Shown in pieces: positions 46,286 to 56,208 of a stretch of DNA of 64,000 nt. The position numbers and the translations under genes are program-made. Position 1 is the stretch's first letter. Each line of letters opens with the position of its first letter. The stretch is from Streptomyces sp. NRRL WC-3605 (lineage in GTDB: Bacteria > Actinomycetota > Actinomycetes > Streptomycetales > Streptomycetaceae), in assembly GCF_001509795.1 (NCBI RefSeq), contig NZ_LLZN01000091.1, forward strand, positions 62,001-126,000, read 5' to 3'. The notes beneath the pieces are model-generated. The model saw nothing but the letters and a program-made list of their open reading frames with translations, did no database searches and had not been told where the DNA came from.

Positions 46286-47290
46286 ATGACTGCTTCGCCT
46301 GGCCGCCGTGTCCTGCTCGCCGCCCCCCGTGGCTACTGCGCGGGTGTGGACCGCGCCGTGATCGCCGTCGAGAAAGCCCTGGAGCAGTACGGCGCTCCCG
46401 TCTACGTCCGGCACGAGATCGTCCACAACAAGTACGTCGTGCAGACCCTGGAGAAGAAGGGCGCGATCTTCGTCGAGCGCACGGAGGAGGTGCCGCCGGG
46501 GAACATCGTGATGTTCTCCGCCCACGGCGTCGCCCCCGTCGTCCACGAGGAGGCCGCCCGCGGCCGGCTCGCCACCATCGACGCGACCTGCCCGCTGGTC
46601 ACCAAGGTCCACAAGGAAGCGGTCCGGTTCGCCGACGAGGACTACGACATCCTCCTCATCGGGCACGAGGGCCACGAGGAGGTCATCGGCACCTCCGGCG
46701 AGGCCCCCGAGCACATCCAGCTCGTCGACGGCCCCGCCGACGTCGCCAAGGTCGAGGTCCGCGACGAGTCCAAGGTCGTCTGGCTCTCCCAGACCACGCT
46801 CTCCGTCGACGAGACCATGGAGACCGTCGACGCCCTCAAGGAGAAGTTCCCGCAGCTGATCTCGCCGCCCAGCGACGACATCTGCTACGCCACGCAGAAC
46901 CGTCAGCTCGCCGTGAAGCAGATGGGCGCCGAGGCCGACCTCGTCATCGTCGTCGGCTCGCGCAACTCCTCCAACTCCAAGCGGCTGGTGGAGGTCGCCA
47001 AGCTGGCGGGCGCCCGCGCGGCGTACCTGGTCGACTTCGCGGACGAGATCGAGGAGGGCTGGCTGGACGGCGTCACCACCGTCGGCGTCACCTCGGGCGC
47101 CTCGGTGCCGGAGGTACTCGTCGAGCAGGTCCTGGAGTGGCTGTCGCAGCGCGGCTTCGAGGACGTCGAGATCGTCAAGGCGGCCGAGGAGTCCATCACG
47201 TTCTCGCTGCCCAAGGAGCTGCGCCGCGACCTGCGCGAGGAGGCGGCGGCGCTCATCGCCGAGCGCACCGGTTCCGCGACCGGTGAGTGA
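46286..47290 (+). CDS. ispH: 4-hydroxy-3-methylbut-2-enyl diphosphate reductase
   Basis: Last enzyme of the MEP isoprenoid pathway, 334 residues, producing isopentenyl and dimethylallyl diphosphate. The three cluster cysteines are in [24 protein letters not shown] and [11 protein letters not shown]. The catalytic ENG-type and substrate motifs ([25 protein letters not shown]) are intact. The start at 46286 follows a TACGAT box at leaderless spacing. It supplies precursors for cis-prenyltransferases such as the one at 21042. Confidence 0.96.
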   Translation: MTASPGRRVLLAAPRGYCAGVDRAVIAVEKALEQYGAPVYVRHEIVHNKYVVQTLEKKGAIFVERTEEVPPGNIVMFSAHGVAPVVHEEAARGRLATIDATCPLVTKVHKEAVRFADEDYDILLIGHEGHEEVIGTSGEAPEHIQLVDGPADVAKVEVRDESKVVWLSQTTLSVDETMETVDALKEKFPQLISPPSDDICYATQNRQLAVKQMGAEADLVIVVGSRNSSNSKRLVEVAKLAGARAAYLVDFADEIEEGWLDGVTTVGVTSGASVPEVLVEQVLEWLSQRGFEDVEIVKAAEESITFSLPKELRRDLREEAAALIAERTGSATGE

Positions 47291-47307
47291 CCGTCAGGCG
47301 TCCGTCG

Positions 47308-47313
47308 TAACGT
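47308..47313 (+). promoter_or_regulatory. -10 box TAACGT for a leaderless ppgK mRNA
   Basis: TAACGT is followed by six bases and the ATG at 47320. The gap from ispH is only 29 bases, so ppgK may be transcribed both from ispH and from here. Confidence 0.45.
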
Positions 47314-47319
47314 AGGGCC

Positions 47320-48084
47320 ATGCAGATCTTCGGCTTGGACATCGGCGGATCCGGGATCAAGGGCGCCCCGGTGGACCTCGACAAGGGCGACCTGGCCCAG
47401 GAGCGCCACAAGGTGCTCACCCCGCACCCGGCGACCCCCGACGGGGTCGCCGACGGTGTGCTCCAGGTCGTCGAGCACTTCGGCTGGACCGGCCCGGTCG
47501 GGCTCACCTTCCCCGGGGTGGTGACCGACGGCTCCACGATCCGCACCGCGGCGAACGTCGACAAGGGCTGGATCGACACCGACGCGCGCGCGTTGTTCGG
47601 CGAGCGCCTCGGTGGCCTCCCGGTGACGGTGGTCAACGACGCCGACGCCGCCGGAGTCGCCGAGATGCACTTCGGCGCCGGGCGCGGCCGCAAGGGCACG
47701 GTGTTCCTGCTCACCTTCGGCACGGGCATCGGCAGCGCCCTGTTCCTCGACGGCCGCCTGGTCCCCAACACCGAGCTCGGCCACCTCGAACTGAACGGCC
47801 ACGACGCGGAGAAGCGCGCCTCCAGCAAGGCCAAGGAGGATGAGGACCTGACCTGGGAGCACTGGGCCCACCGGGTCCAGAAGTACCTCGCGCACGTCGA
47901 GATGCTGTTCTCGCCCGAGCTGTTCATCATCGGCGGCGGGGTGAGCCGCAAGGCCCACAAGTTCCTGCCCCACATCGAGGGCATCCGCGCGGAGATCGTC
48001 CCCGCACAGCTGCAGAACAACGCGGGGATCGTGGGGGCGGCGATGCACGCGGCGGAGACGGCGGTCGCGGACCAGGCGTCGTAG
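47320..48084 (+). CDS. ppgK: Polyphosphate glucokinase
   Basis: ROK-family kinase of 254 residues that phosphorylates glucose, using polyphosphate or ATP in characterised actinobacterial enzymes. The phosphate-binding loop [12 protein letters not shown] is at the N-terminus, followed by [13 protein letters not shown] (catalytic aspartate), [11 protein letters not shown], and [11 protein letters not shown]. The usual ROK zinc-binding HxC motif is missing, as is normal for PpgK. It lies 29 bases after ispH. A terminator hairpin follows. Confidence 0.93.
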   Translation: MQIFGLDIGGSGIKGAPVDLDKGDLAQERHKVLTPHPATPDGVADGVLQVVEHFGWTGPVGLTFPGVVTDGSTIRTAANVDKGWIDTDARALFGERLGGLPVTVVNDADAAGVAEMHFGAGRGRKGTVFLLTFGTGIGSALFLDGRLVPNTELGHLELNGHDAEKRASSKAKEDEDLTWEHWAHRVQKYLAHVEMLFSPELFIIGGGVSRKAHKFLPHIEGIRAEIVPAQLQNNAGIVGAAMHAAETAVADQAS

Positions 48085-48091
48085 CCTGCAG

Positions 48092-48119
48092 GCCGCTCGG
48101 CCGCCGCCGGCCGAGCGGC
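48092..48119. terminator. Bidirectional terminator between ppgK and the DUF6542 gene
   Basis: GCCGCTCGGCC (48092-48102) pairs perfectly with 48109-48119 across a six-base loop, between two convergent genes. Confidence 0.88.
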
Positions 48120-48124
48120 GGCGG

Positions 48125-48868
48125 TCAGTCGGCGCGGCCCCGGATCGCGGCGCGCCGCGCCACCAGCCGGACCCGGCGGACGAGGACGACGACACCGGCG
48201 ATCAGAGTCCCGCCGTACAGCCAGCCGGCCTCGGTCGCGAGGGCGGTCACCAGGCCCATGAGGTGACCGCCGAGGCCCCCGCCGTGGTCGGCCGCCGGGA
48301 GCAGCCCCAGCGCGAAGGCGTTCGGCACGACCACGGGCGCGGTCAGCAGGTCGCCCTCACGCACCCACAGCGCGGTCACAACGCACACCGGCAGGAACAG
48401 CACGCTGTACAGGCCCAGCGAACCGGACAGCGCGGAGTCGAGGAAGCCGAGCAGCAGCATCGCCACCCCGCAGAACAGCCCGCTGCCCAGCCCGGTCAGC
48501 CGTGGGTGGGGCAGCCGCCCGACGGTCGTGCTCCCCGGGGCAGGACCCGGCCGCCGTACCGCCCCGGCAGGGCGGGAGGGGACGGGCCGGCGCTGGGCGA
48601 CGGGCCGGGTGGCCGGAGCCGGCCGGACGGCTCCGCGCCGTGGCGGCCGCGGGTCCCGGGCCGCCGACGCGGCCCGCGCGGACCGGGGCAGGCCCTGCGG
48701 GGACCGGGCGGACCGTGAGACTGCGCTCGTGGTCCCTCCGGAGCGGGACCGCGCGGGCCAGGCGGACCGCCGTCCGGCCCCTGCGCCGCCACGCCCCGCC
48801 TCCCGTTCGCCCGAGCCCGGCACGATCCCGCCCTCGCCGCGCCTCGTACGGCCCTCGCCCCGCTCCAC
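48125..48868 (-). CDS. DUF6542-like membrane protein
   Basis: Protein of up to 247 residues. The N-terminal 120 residues are disordered and rich in R, G, P and A. The C-terminal 125 residues hold four hydrophobic segments ([61 protein letters not shown]) matching the DUF6542 family of streptomycetes. Function is unknown. The start is uncertain because the N-terminus is of low complexity; GTG at 48868 is the longest choice. The region upstream (48870-49160) has no other gene. Confidence 0.75.
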   Translation of the reverse strand: MERGEGRTRRGEGGIVPGSGEREAGRGGAGAGRRSAWPARSRSGGTTSAVSRSARSPQGLPRSARAASAARDPRPPRRGAVRPAPATRPVAQRRPVPSRPAGAVRRPGPAPGSTTVGRLPHPRLTGLGSGLFCGVAMLLLGFLDSALSGSLGLYSVLFLPVCVVTALWVREGDLLTAPVVVPNAFALGLLPAADHGGGLGGHLMGLVTALATEAGWLYGGTLIAGVVVLVRRVRLVARRAAIRGRAD

Positions 48869-49162
48869 CGTGTCCCCGTCCGCCTCGACATCCGCATCCG
48901 CAGCCGCTCGCGCGGCGCGTACCCGCCCTCACCCGTGGGGAACCGCGTATCTCGTGGCGCTCCGCGCCCGGCGGGTCGCACCCCGTGCCGCTCCTGTGCA
49001 CCAACCTAGGGCGCGGGACGGGGTGCGGCGGGCGACGGACACGCCCGGGGGCGCACCTTGGCCAGGTGTTCGACGGCACGCCGGGGGCGGGCCCGGCACG
49101 CCGTAGACTGGTGGATCGGCCCCAACCCCAGTCCTCATCTCTCACGTACGGGAAGTCGCAAC

Positions 49163-50251
<1,089 letters not shown>

Positions 50252-50304
50252 TGCCTGATTCCTTGATCGGCTGAAGTGCCCGGTCAGGGCGTAAACCCCC
50301 AGGT

Positions 50305-50340
50305 CAGGGGCCAGATCCTAGGGTCTGGCCCCTGTTCTCT
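50305..50340 (+). terminator. Terminator after ychF
   Basis: CAGGGGCCAGA (50305-50315) pairs with TCTGGCCCCTG (50324-50334) across an eight-base loop and is followed by TTCTCT. Confidence 0.85.
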
Positions 50341-50460
50341 CCGGCCGGATCAGCCTGTCTCCTGGCCGTGTGCCGGGGTTTCCGGGGTGCCGCGTGAGGC
50401 CGGACAGAACGAGGGGCGGAGACAGCGCTGTCCCGCCCGGCCGATGCTGAGTGCGCGCAG

Positions 50461-50721
50461 TTGAGGGTCTGGCCGGCTGTCGACGTGCTGGTGATCTTCC
50501 GCTTCCATTCGTCGGACGAGATCGACTTCGATGTCGACCTGCGGGAACTCCAGGGGCAGGCGCGACTCGACTTGCTCTGCGGGTTCCTCACGGCCATCGG
50601 ACGGCGGTTGGGGAAACCAGTGCTGATGGATGCCGAGGGCGGCGACGGCAGCCATCCCGTACTCGGGTTCGACGTCGAGAGCGATCGGGTCGTGCTGTTG
50701 GCGGAGCCGTTCGCTCCTTGA
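50461..50721 (+). CDS. Small hypothetical protein, start uncertain
   Basis: Frame of 86 codons opening with TTG. The encoded protein has alternating hydrophobic and acidic stretches (VLVIFRFHSSDEIDFDVDL, then LQGQARLDLLCGFL and a final GFDVESDRVVLLAEPF), which reads like a real two-layer alpha/beta fold. I do not recognise the family. There is no ribosome binding site before the TTG, and the internal GTG at 50485 is equally possible, so the N-terminus may be truncated. Neighbouring third-position GC is lower than usual. It lies 118 bases before a similarly unfamiliar gene on the same strand. Confidence 0.45.
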   Translation: MRVWPAVDVLVIFRFHSSDEIDFDVDLRELQGQARLDLLCGFLTAIGRRLGKPVLMDAEGGDGSHPVLGFDVESDRVVLLAEPFAP

Positions 50722-50839
50722 CGTTTCCGCGGGCATGCATCGCCGACCCTGCGGTGCCGTTCCCGCGACGGATGAGAAAACATGTTGGCCGGCTGCCGGC
50801 CAGTTGCGACGATGCGTCTGTTTCCCAGGCGGAGGGCAT

Positions 50840-51946
50840 TTGTTCGTTTTCGTGTGTGCGGGATGCGGCGCCGAGCTGACCACCGCGCTGTCCCCGGTCT
50901 CACTGCCGGTCCACGCCCGTCAGAAGTACGGGAACGGGGCCCAGCTTCCGGTTCTCATGGAGTCCGGGACGTTTGCCGTGGACCCGGACCCCTGGGGAGG
51001 CCCGTGGCGGATGTGGGACGAGATCGATCCGGACGAGGCGGAGGCACGAGGCATCTACGCGCCGGTCCACGTCCTGTCCGACAGCGCGCCCGGGGCGAGT
51101 GTCATCGCGCCCGGCGATATCCGCGGAACCCGCCTGATCCCTGGGAAACGCGGCGGTGCCTGCTGCGGCCTCGACGGAGCCGAGGGACCCAACATGGCCT
51201 GCGAGACATGCGACCTCCCCGTGGCGACCAGGGTCGACGACTGCTCGCTCTGGCAGGCAGTGCGGCTCAGCCCGGACGCCGTGCACCGCATCCCCGTTGA
51301 CGGTATCCACGCTGCGCCCCTCTCCTGGTCGGAGCTGGCAGAGAAGGGGGAGAAGACGCCCCCGTTCGAGCCGATTGCCACGTGGGGAGGACGGATGGGG
51401 TCGGGCCACTACTGGTCGTGGAGCCCGCAGTGGGAGGCGGCAGCCGGCCAGGCGCTCGCCCACCTGCTGGTCGCCTCCCACGGGCGGCCGGTGAAGGTTC
51501 CGGGCGGTCTGACCGCGGACGTGTTCCAACGCGCGCTCGACGCCCTGCTGCCCGCAGGCCCTCCGAAGCGGCGCGCCGTACTGGCCGGACCTGGACAGCC
51601 CTCCCCGAACGCGGGCGCCCACATCCTCCTCGTACCGGTCCATCCCCAGACGGGTCGGACCTGGACCCCCGCCAGCCCCACTGCGTCGGCATACCCGGTG
51701 CCCCTGCCGCTGGGGGTGTGGCTGTGGCTGGTCTCTCCCCAGCCCTGCTTGCCGGTGCCTGCGTCAGGCCGCATACCCCAGGGCGTACTCCGCGACGACC
51801 CTCTCCCGCTGCTCCCCAACTACCTGTTCCGGGCCGACCGGGCAACGTTCCTGCACACCTTGGTCCGGCTGCCGGCCGTGCGCAGCCCGTGGTTGCGCAC
51901 GATCGTCGAGAACGTCACGCAGAGCACCTCGGCCGACCCCTTCTAG
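50840..51946 (+). CDS. Cysteine-rich hypothetical protein with TTG start
   Basis: Protein of 368 residues. The TTG at 50840 is chosen because GGAGGG ends three bases before it and the mature start LFVFVCAGCGAEL immediately opens with a CxxC knuckle. A second cysteine group (GACCGLDGAEGPNMACETCDL, about 110-130) may complete zinc sites. The centre contains WGGRMGSGHYWSWSPQWEAAAGQ. No membrane helix or signal peptide is clear. I recall similar uncharacterised proteins in Streptomyces but no function. It sits in a stretch whose base composition is a little below its neighbours. Confidence 0.7.
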   Translation: MFVFVCAGCGAELTTALSPVSLPVHARQKYGNGAQLPVLMESGTFAVDPDPWGGPWRMWDEIDPDEAEARGIYAPVHVLSDSAPGASVIAPGDIRGTRLIPGKRGGACCGLDGAEGPNMACETCDLPVATRVDDCSLWQAVRLSPDAVHRIPVDGIHAAPLSWSELAEKGEKTPPFEPIATWGGRMGSGHYWSWSPQWEAAAGQALAHLLVASHGRPVKVPGGLTADVFQRALDALLPAGPPKRRAVLAGPGQPSPNAGAHILLVPVHPQTGRTWTPASPTASAYPVPLPLGVWLWLVSPQPCLPVPASGRIPQGVLRDDPLPLLPNYLFRADRATFLHTLVRLPAVRSPWLRTIVENVTQSTSADPF

Positions 51947-52205
51947 CCGCCTGGCAATCGAACAGCGCCAGACGCCCGTGCCTCCCAAAGTGGTCGACAT
52001 CTGCTGTCCGATCTTCGGACCCCACCGTCAACGACCGCATGAACTGCTCTTCGCCGGCTCCATCAAGCTGGCGCGGGCGCCTTTCGACCTGCACGGTCTG
52101 GCGGCTCTCCACCGCACCGATCCGCCCTCACGGACGACCCGCTCCCGGTCGTGGTGGTCCGGCCGACGTGAGGGCCGGAGAGCCTCCATGCGGTCCGGCG
52201 CCGGC
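51947..52205. other. Intergenic remnant-like stretch
   Basis: 259 bases between the cysteine-rich gene and the convergent Uma2 gene. A frame from 51978 encodes a peptide with coding-like character at first (VVDICCPIFGPHRQRPHELL) but then runs through the Uma2 gene on the other strand. It may be a fragment of a lost gene. No terminator is obvious. Confidence 0.35.
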
Positions 52206-52787
52206 TCAGGTGCCGCCCCGCGGGGTGAGCTTGTCGAGGTCCAGGGTGATCTCGAAGGGCACGGGGCGGGCGAGGGTGCCACGGAAGATGCCGGCGGGGG
52301 CGTAGGCGCCGGTCGGGCCGTCGAGTTCGTAGACGTGGACGACAGGGGATCCTGTCTCGTCCTCGATGCACCAGTAGTGCGGGATGCCCGCCTCCGCGTA
52401 CTTGCGGAGCTTGACCGTGCGGTCCCGATGTGCGGACTCGGGTGAGACGACCTCGATGACGAGCCGCACCTCGTCCGGCGCGAACCAGGTGCGGTCTCCG
52501 TCGTAGTCCGCTGTCGTCAGCAGCAGATCCGGCTCGGGGCGATTCCGCGCGTCGAGCCTGATGGTCATCTCGCGGCCGACCCTGACATCGCCGGGTGCCT
52601 GCTCCATGAGAGCGACGGTGAGCATGGTGACGAGGTGGCCGTGCCACCACCTCTGCGGCGACATCATGAAGACAAGCGCTCCGTCGATCAGCTCGGTGTG
52701 GCGGGGCGCCTCGGGGAGGCGGTCCAGGTCCTCCGCGAACCAGCCTTCCTCGCGCGGGGGGCGCATCCAGTCGGGCAGTGCGGTCAT
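52206..52787 (-). CDS. Uma2-family (DUF820) putative endonuclease
   Basis: Protein of 193 residues with a PD-(D/E)XK-type fold. The catalytic elements are RPEPDLLLTTADYD and VRLVIEVVSPESAHRDRTVKLRKYAEAG, with HYWCIED following. The family is abundant in streptomycetes and cyanobacteria and its biological role is not settled; restriction-like or mobile-element functions have been proposed. TACCGT (52794-52799 on the minus strand) ends six bases before the ATG, suggesting a leaderless mRNA. It is divergent from the helicase gene. Confidence 0.9.
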   Translation of the reverse strand: MTALPDWMRPPREEGWFAEDLDRLPEAPRHTELIDGALVFMMSPQRWWHGHLVTMLTVALMEQAPGDVRVGREMTIRLDARNRPEPDLLLTTADYDGDRTWFAPDEVRLVIEVVSPESAHRDRTVKLRKYAEAGIPHYWCIEDETGSPVVHVYELDGPTGAYAPAGIFRGTLARPVPFEITLDLDKLTPRGGT

Positions 52788-52908
52788 GGTGCAACGGTAG
52801 CGACTCGGCTGGGACCCGACCACGAGATCGTGCGGCGGCGCACCGGATGGGGAAGGGGTTCGCCGGCGGTGGCAGGATGCGGGGAGACGTTGGGGAGGGT
52901 TGCGCGGG

Positions 52909-55095
52909 ATGGGGCGTAGTGAGCGGGAGGCGGTCGTCGGGGGGCGGCGGCTGTACGAGGCCGCGCGGGCCGTGGCCGAGGACCACGCGCGGGCCGTGGC
53001 CGCCGTGCACGCGGCCCTGGCGCCGATCCACGACGACCTCGTACGGCGGGAGCTGGACGGCATCCCGGTCGCCCGGCTGAAGGACCTCACCGAGGGCCGG
53101 CTGCGGCTGGGCGAGGTGGAGAAGGGCGGCTTCCGTACGGTCGGGCAGGTCCTCGACGCCGGTGCCTACCGGTTGCGGCAGCTGCCCGGCGTCGGCCGGC
53201 AGACCGCCGACCAGACGGTGGCCGCCGCACGCCGGATCGCCGACGCCGTAGGGGACACCGTCGCCGTGCACATCGACGTGGACCGGCCGGAGCCGCGGAC
53301 CACCGCCCTCGTCGCGGCCTTGAACGTGCTGGTGGAGGCCGGTCCCGAGGCGCGCCGCGCCGTCGAGACGGCCGCCGGGCTGGTGAAGCGGCTCGGACCG
53401 CTGCTCACCGAGGCGGCCCCCGCGGCCGGGCGGCTGCGCATGCTGTTCGCCGGGCGGGCCGGACGGGAGCGGGCGGCCGCCGCCGTGGCGGAGATCCGCG
53501 CCGCGACGGAGCGGGCCCACGAGGACGGCGTACCCGGACTGCTGGCCCAGGCGTCGGTGGACCTGCTGCGCCGCCCGGAGTCCGACGTGGCCGCCCTGGT
53601 CGACTTCGAGCTGCGCTCCGCCGAGTACTACAGCCTGCTCGCCGAGGTGTCGGGCCGCGCCCCCGACCCGGCCGCCGCCGAGGGCTTCCTGCCGGACGAG
53701 GTGGCCGACCGGGTGCGCGCCCAGTCGCTGGACGACACCCGCCGCCGGGTGTCGCTGCGCGGCTACCAGGCGTTCGGCACGCGGTTCGCGCTCGCGCAGC
53801 GCCGGGTGATCCTCGGCGACGAGATGGGGCTCGGCAAGACGATCCAGGCCATCGCCGCGCTGGCCCACCTGGCCGCGAGCGGCGACACCCACTTCCTGGT
53901 GGTCTGCCCGGCCAGCGTGCTCATCAACTGGACCCGGGAGACCGAGAAGCGCAGCACGCTGTGGGTGACCCCGGTGCACGGCCCGGACCGGCAGGACGCG
54001 TTCGCCGACTGGAAGGAGCGGGGCGGCGTCGCCGTCACCACCTTCGACGCCCTGCGCGGCTTCCCGGTGCCCGGCACCGGCGAGCTCGGCATGCTCGTCG
54101 TCGACGAGGCGCACTACGTCAAGAACCCGGGCACGCGCCGCGCCGGCGCCGTCTCCGCCTGGGCGGGGACCTGTGACCGCGTGCTGTTCCTGACCGGCAC
54201 GCCCATGGAGAACCGGGTCGAGGAGTTCCGCAGCCTGGTGCGCATCCTGCAGCCGGACCTCGCCGAGCGCGTCGACGAGCACGACGGCGTGGCGGGCTCG
54301 AAGGCGTTCCGCAAGGCGGTCGCGCCCGTCTACCTGCGCCGCAACCAGCAGGACGTGCTCACCGAACTCCCCGCGCTCCAGCACACCGACGAGTGGGAGG
54401 AGCCCAGCGCGCAGGACGAGGAGGCGTACCGGGAGGCCGTGCGGGCGGGCAACTTCATGGCCATGCGCAGGGCGGCGTACGCACGCCCCGAGGGGTCGGC
54501 GAAGCTCGAGCGGCTGCGGGAGATCGTCGAGGAGGCCGCCGAGAACGGGCACAAGGCCGTGGTGTTCTCGGCGTTCCGCGACGTCCTGGGCACGGTCCAC
54601 GAGGCACTCGGGAAGAGCGACGAGGGGCATGTGTTCGGGCCGCTCACCGGCAGTGTGCCGCCGGCCCGCAGGCAGCGGATGGTGGACGACTTCGCCGCCG
54701 CGCCCGGTCACGCGGTGCTGCTCGCGCAGATCGAGGCCGGGGGAGTGGGCCTGAACATGCAGGCCGCGTCCGTGGTGATCCTGTGCGAGCCGCAGCTGAA
54801 GCCGACCATCGAGCACCAGGCGGTCGCCCGCGCCCACCGCATGGGCCAGGTCCGCTCGGTGTCGGTGCACCGCCTGCTGTGCACGGGCGGCGTGGACGAA
54901 CGCCTGGTCCGGCTCCTGGAGAACAAGTCCCGCCTCTTCGACGCCTACGCCCGCCGCAGTGCCGTCGCCGAGTCGACCCCGGACGCGGTGGACGTCTCCG
55001 ACCTCGGCCTGGCCCGCCGCATCGTCGAGGAGGAACAGGCCCGCCTGGGCGCGACGCCGACGCCGACCCGGGCACCGGCCACCGAGGACGCGTGA
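52909..55095 (+). CDS. SNF2-type DEAD/DEAH-box helicase with helix-hairpin-helix domain
   Basis: Superfamily 2 DNA translocase of 728 residues. A helix-hairpin-helix DNA-binding element is at about 85-110 (RLRQLPGVGRQTADQTV). Walker A is GDEMGLGKT near residue 302, the DEAH-type box is VVDEAHYVKN near 398, and the C-terminal RecA lobe has AGGVGLNMQAASVVI and ARAHRMGQ. The combination is typical of bacterial SNF2 proteins with RapA-like motors; its role may be in repair or defence. The ATG at 52909 has GGGGAGGG nine bases upstream. No nuclease or methylase gene adjoins it. Confidence 0.9.
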   Translation: MGRSEREAVVGGRRLYEAARAVAEDHARAVAAVHAALAPIHDDLVRRELDGIPVARLKDLTEGRLRLGEVEKGGFRTVGQVLDAGAYRLRQLPGVGRQTADQTVAAARRIADAVGDTVAVHIDVDRPEPRTTALVAALNVLVEAGPEARRAVETAAGLVKRLGPLLTEAAPAAGRLRMLFAGRAGRERAAAAVAEIRAATERAHEDGVPGLLAQASVDLLRRPESDVAALVDFELRSAEYYSLLAEVSGRAPDPAAAEGFLPDEVADRVRAQSLDDTRRRVSLRGYQAFGTRFALAQRRVILGDEMGLGKTIQAIAALAHLAASGDTHFLVVCPASVLINWTRETEKRSTLWVTPVHGPDRQDAFADWKERGGVAVTTFDALRGFPVPGTGELGMLVVDEAHYVKNPGTRRAGAVSAWAGTCDRVLFLTGTPMENRVEEFRSLVRILQPDLAERVDEHDGVAGSKAFRKAVAPVYLRRNQQDVLTELPALQHTDEWEEPSAQDEEAYREAVRAGNFMAMRRAAYARPEGSAKLERLREIVEEAAENGHKAVVFSAFRDVLGTVHEALGKSDEGHVFGPLTGSVPPARRQRMVDDFAAAPGHAVLLAQIEAGGVGLNMQAASVVILCEPQLKPTIEHQAVARAHRMGQVRSVSVHRLLCTGGVDERLVRLLENKSRLFDAYARRSAVAESTPDAVDVSDLGLARRIVEEEQARLGATPTPTRAPATEDA

Positions 55096-55123
55096 GCGCT
55101 GCACGGCTTTCCCGGTAGAGGCC

Positions 55124-55187
55124 GCCCCCTCACAGGCCCCCCTCACAGGCGCCCCTCACTGGCCCCCCTCACAGGCGCCCCCTCACC
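55124..55187. repeat. Five tandem copies of a 12-13-base C-rich repeat
   Basis: Units of the type GCCCCCCTCACAG occur at 55124-55135, 55136-55148, 55149-55161, 55162-55174 and 55175-55187. The array fills the gap between the convergent helicase and LysR genes and overlaps the last codons of the LysR gene. Likely replication slippage; no structure of CRISPR type. Confidence 0.85.
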
Positions 55188-56088
55188 CCTGCCCCGTGAC
55201 CTCCCCGCAAGCCCGCGCATACCCCCGCACCAGTGGCCGGTCCTCGTCCGTGCGGCGCCAGGCCAGGGCGTAGCGGGTGGGGGAGAGGCCCCGGACCGGG
55301 CGGCTGACCACGCCGCCGAGGGTGATCAGGGGGGCGTTGCCCGAGGCCACGAGGCAGATGCCGAGGCCGGCGACCAGCGCCTCGTAGGTCTCCTCCGTGC
55401 TCGCGATCTCGGCCCCGATGCGCGGGGGCCGTCCGCCGCGCTCGTCCAGCGCCAGCCAGTGCTCGCGCAGCGGCCCCGCGCTCTTCGGCAGGGCGAGGAA
55501 GGGCTCGTCGGCGAGGTCGGCGAAGTCCACCTCCGGCCGGGCGGCCAGCGGATGTGCCTCGGGCAGGGCGACCAGCCGGGGCTCCTCGGCGGCCACCGTC
55601 CAGCCGTAGCGCCCGGCGTCGGGCAGCGGCAGCCAGACGAAGGCGACGTCGGCCTCGCCGTCCGCCAGGCCCGCCGTGGGGTCCTCCCAGCTCACCTGCC
55701 GCAGCCGGACCGTCACCTCGGGGTGCGCGGCCGTGAACCGCGAGCGGATCGCCGGCAGCAGCCCGCCGCGGCCGGGGCTGGTGCTCATGCCCACGACCAG
55801 CGTGCCGCGGGCCGCCGCCCGGACCGTGTCGAGTGCCTCCGCCCCTTCCGCCCAGGCGGCCAGCACGCGCCGCGCGTGCGGCAGGAGGGCGGCGCCCGCC
55901 TCGGTGAGGGTGACGCCACGCGGTCCGCGGCGCAGCAGCTCGACGCCCAACTGCCGCTCCAGCGCCCGGACCTGCTTGCTGAGGGCGGGCTGGGAGACGT
56001 ACAGCCGCGCGGCGGCCTGCGTGAAGTGCAGTTCCTCGGCGACCGTCACGAAGTAGCGCAGGTCTCGTACATGAACGTCCAGCGTCAT
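55183..56088 (-). CDS. LysR-family transcriptional regulator
   Basis: Regulator of about 301 residues. The N-terminal helix-turn-helix reads DLRYFVTVAEELHFTQAAARL and SQPALSKQVRALERQLGVEL, and the periplasmic-binding-like effector domain occupies about 90-295. It is divergently placed to a short-chain dehydrogenase gene, the usual arrangement when a LysR protein controls its neighbour. Start at 56088 (MTLDVHV) is preferred; an ATG two codons earlier (56094) lies inside a palindrome. The C-terminus overlaps the tandem repeat at 55124-55187. Confidence 0.92.
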   Translation of the reverse strand: MTLDVHVRDLRYFVTVAEELHFTQAAARLYVSQPALSKQVRALERQLGVELLRRGPRGVTLTEAGAALLPHARRVLAAWAEGAEALDTVRAAARGTLVVGMSTSPGRGGLLPAIRSRFTAAHPEVTVRLRQVSWEDPTAGLADGEADVAFVWLPLPDAGRYGWTVAAEEPRLVALPEAHPLAARPEVDFADLADEPFLALPKSAGPLREHWLALDERGGRPPRIGAEIASTEETYEALVAGLGICLVASGNAPLITLGGVVSRPVRGLSPTRYALAWRRTDEDRPLVRGYARACGEVTGQG

Positions 56089-56101
56089 AACCATCGGTTA
56101 T
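56087..56101. promoter_or_regulatory. LysR-type palindrome at the lysR start
   Basis: ATAACC-ATC-GGTTAT is a perfect 15-base inverted repeat. It contains the T-N11-A pattern typical of LysR binding sites and overlaps the lysR start codons, 108 bases from the divergent dehydrogenase gene. Autorepression plus activation of the dehydrogenase is the likely logic. Confidence 0.65.
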
Positions 56102-56208
56102 CAGCGTGGGTCTTGGACGGGCAAGGGGGTTCCGCAGGAGGCTGAACCGCGTAGGCCGACGCGACCCGCCGAGGCCCGTCGGACCCCGTCGCGGAACGAG
56201 GAGTAGTC

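Noticed and set aside
51978..52445. 155-codon frame across the gap into the Uma2 gene
   Set aside because: Most of it is antisense to the well-supported Uma2 gene; at best the first part is a gene remnant.
55124..55187. CRISPR-like array
   Set aside because: Units are 12-13 bases in direct contact without spacers and no cas genes are present.
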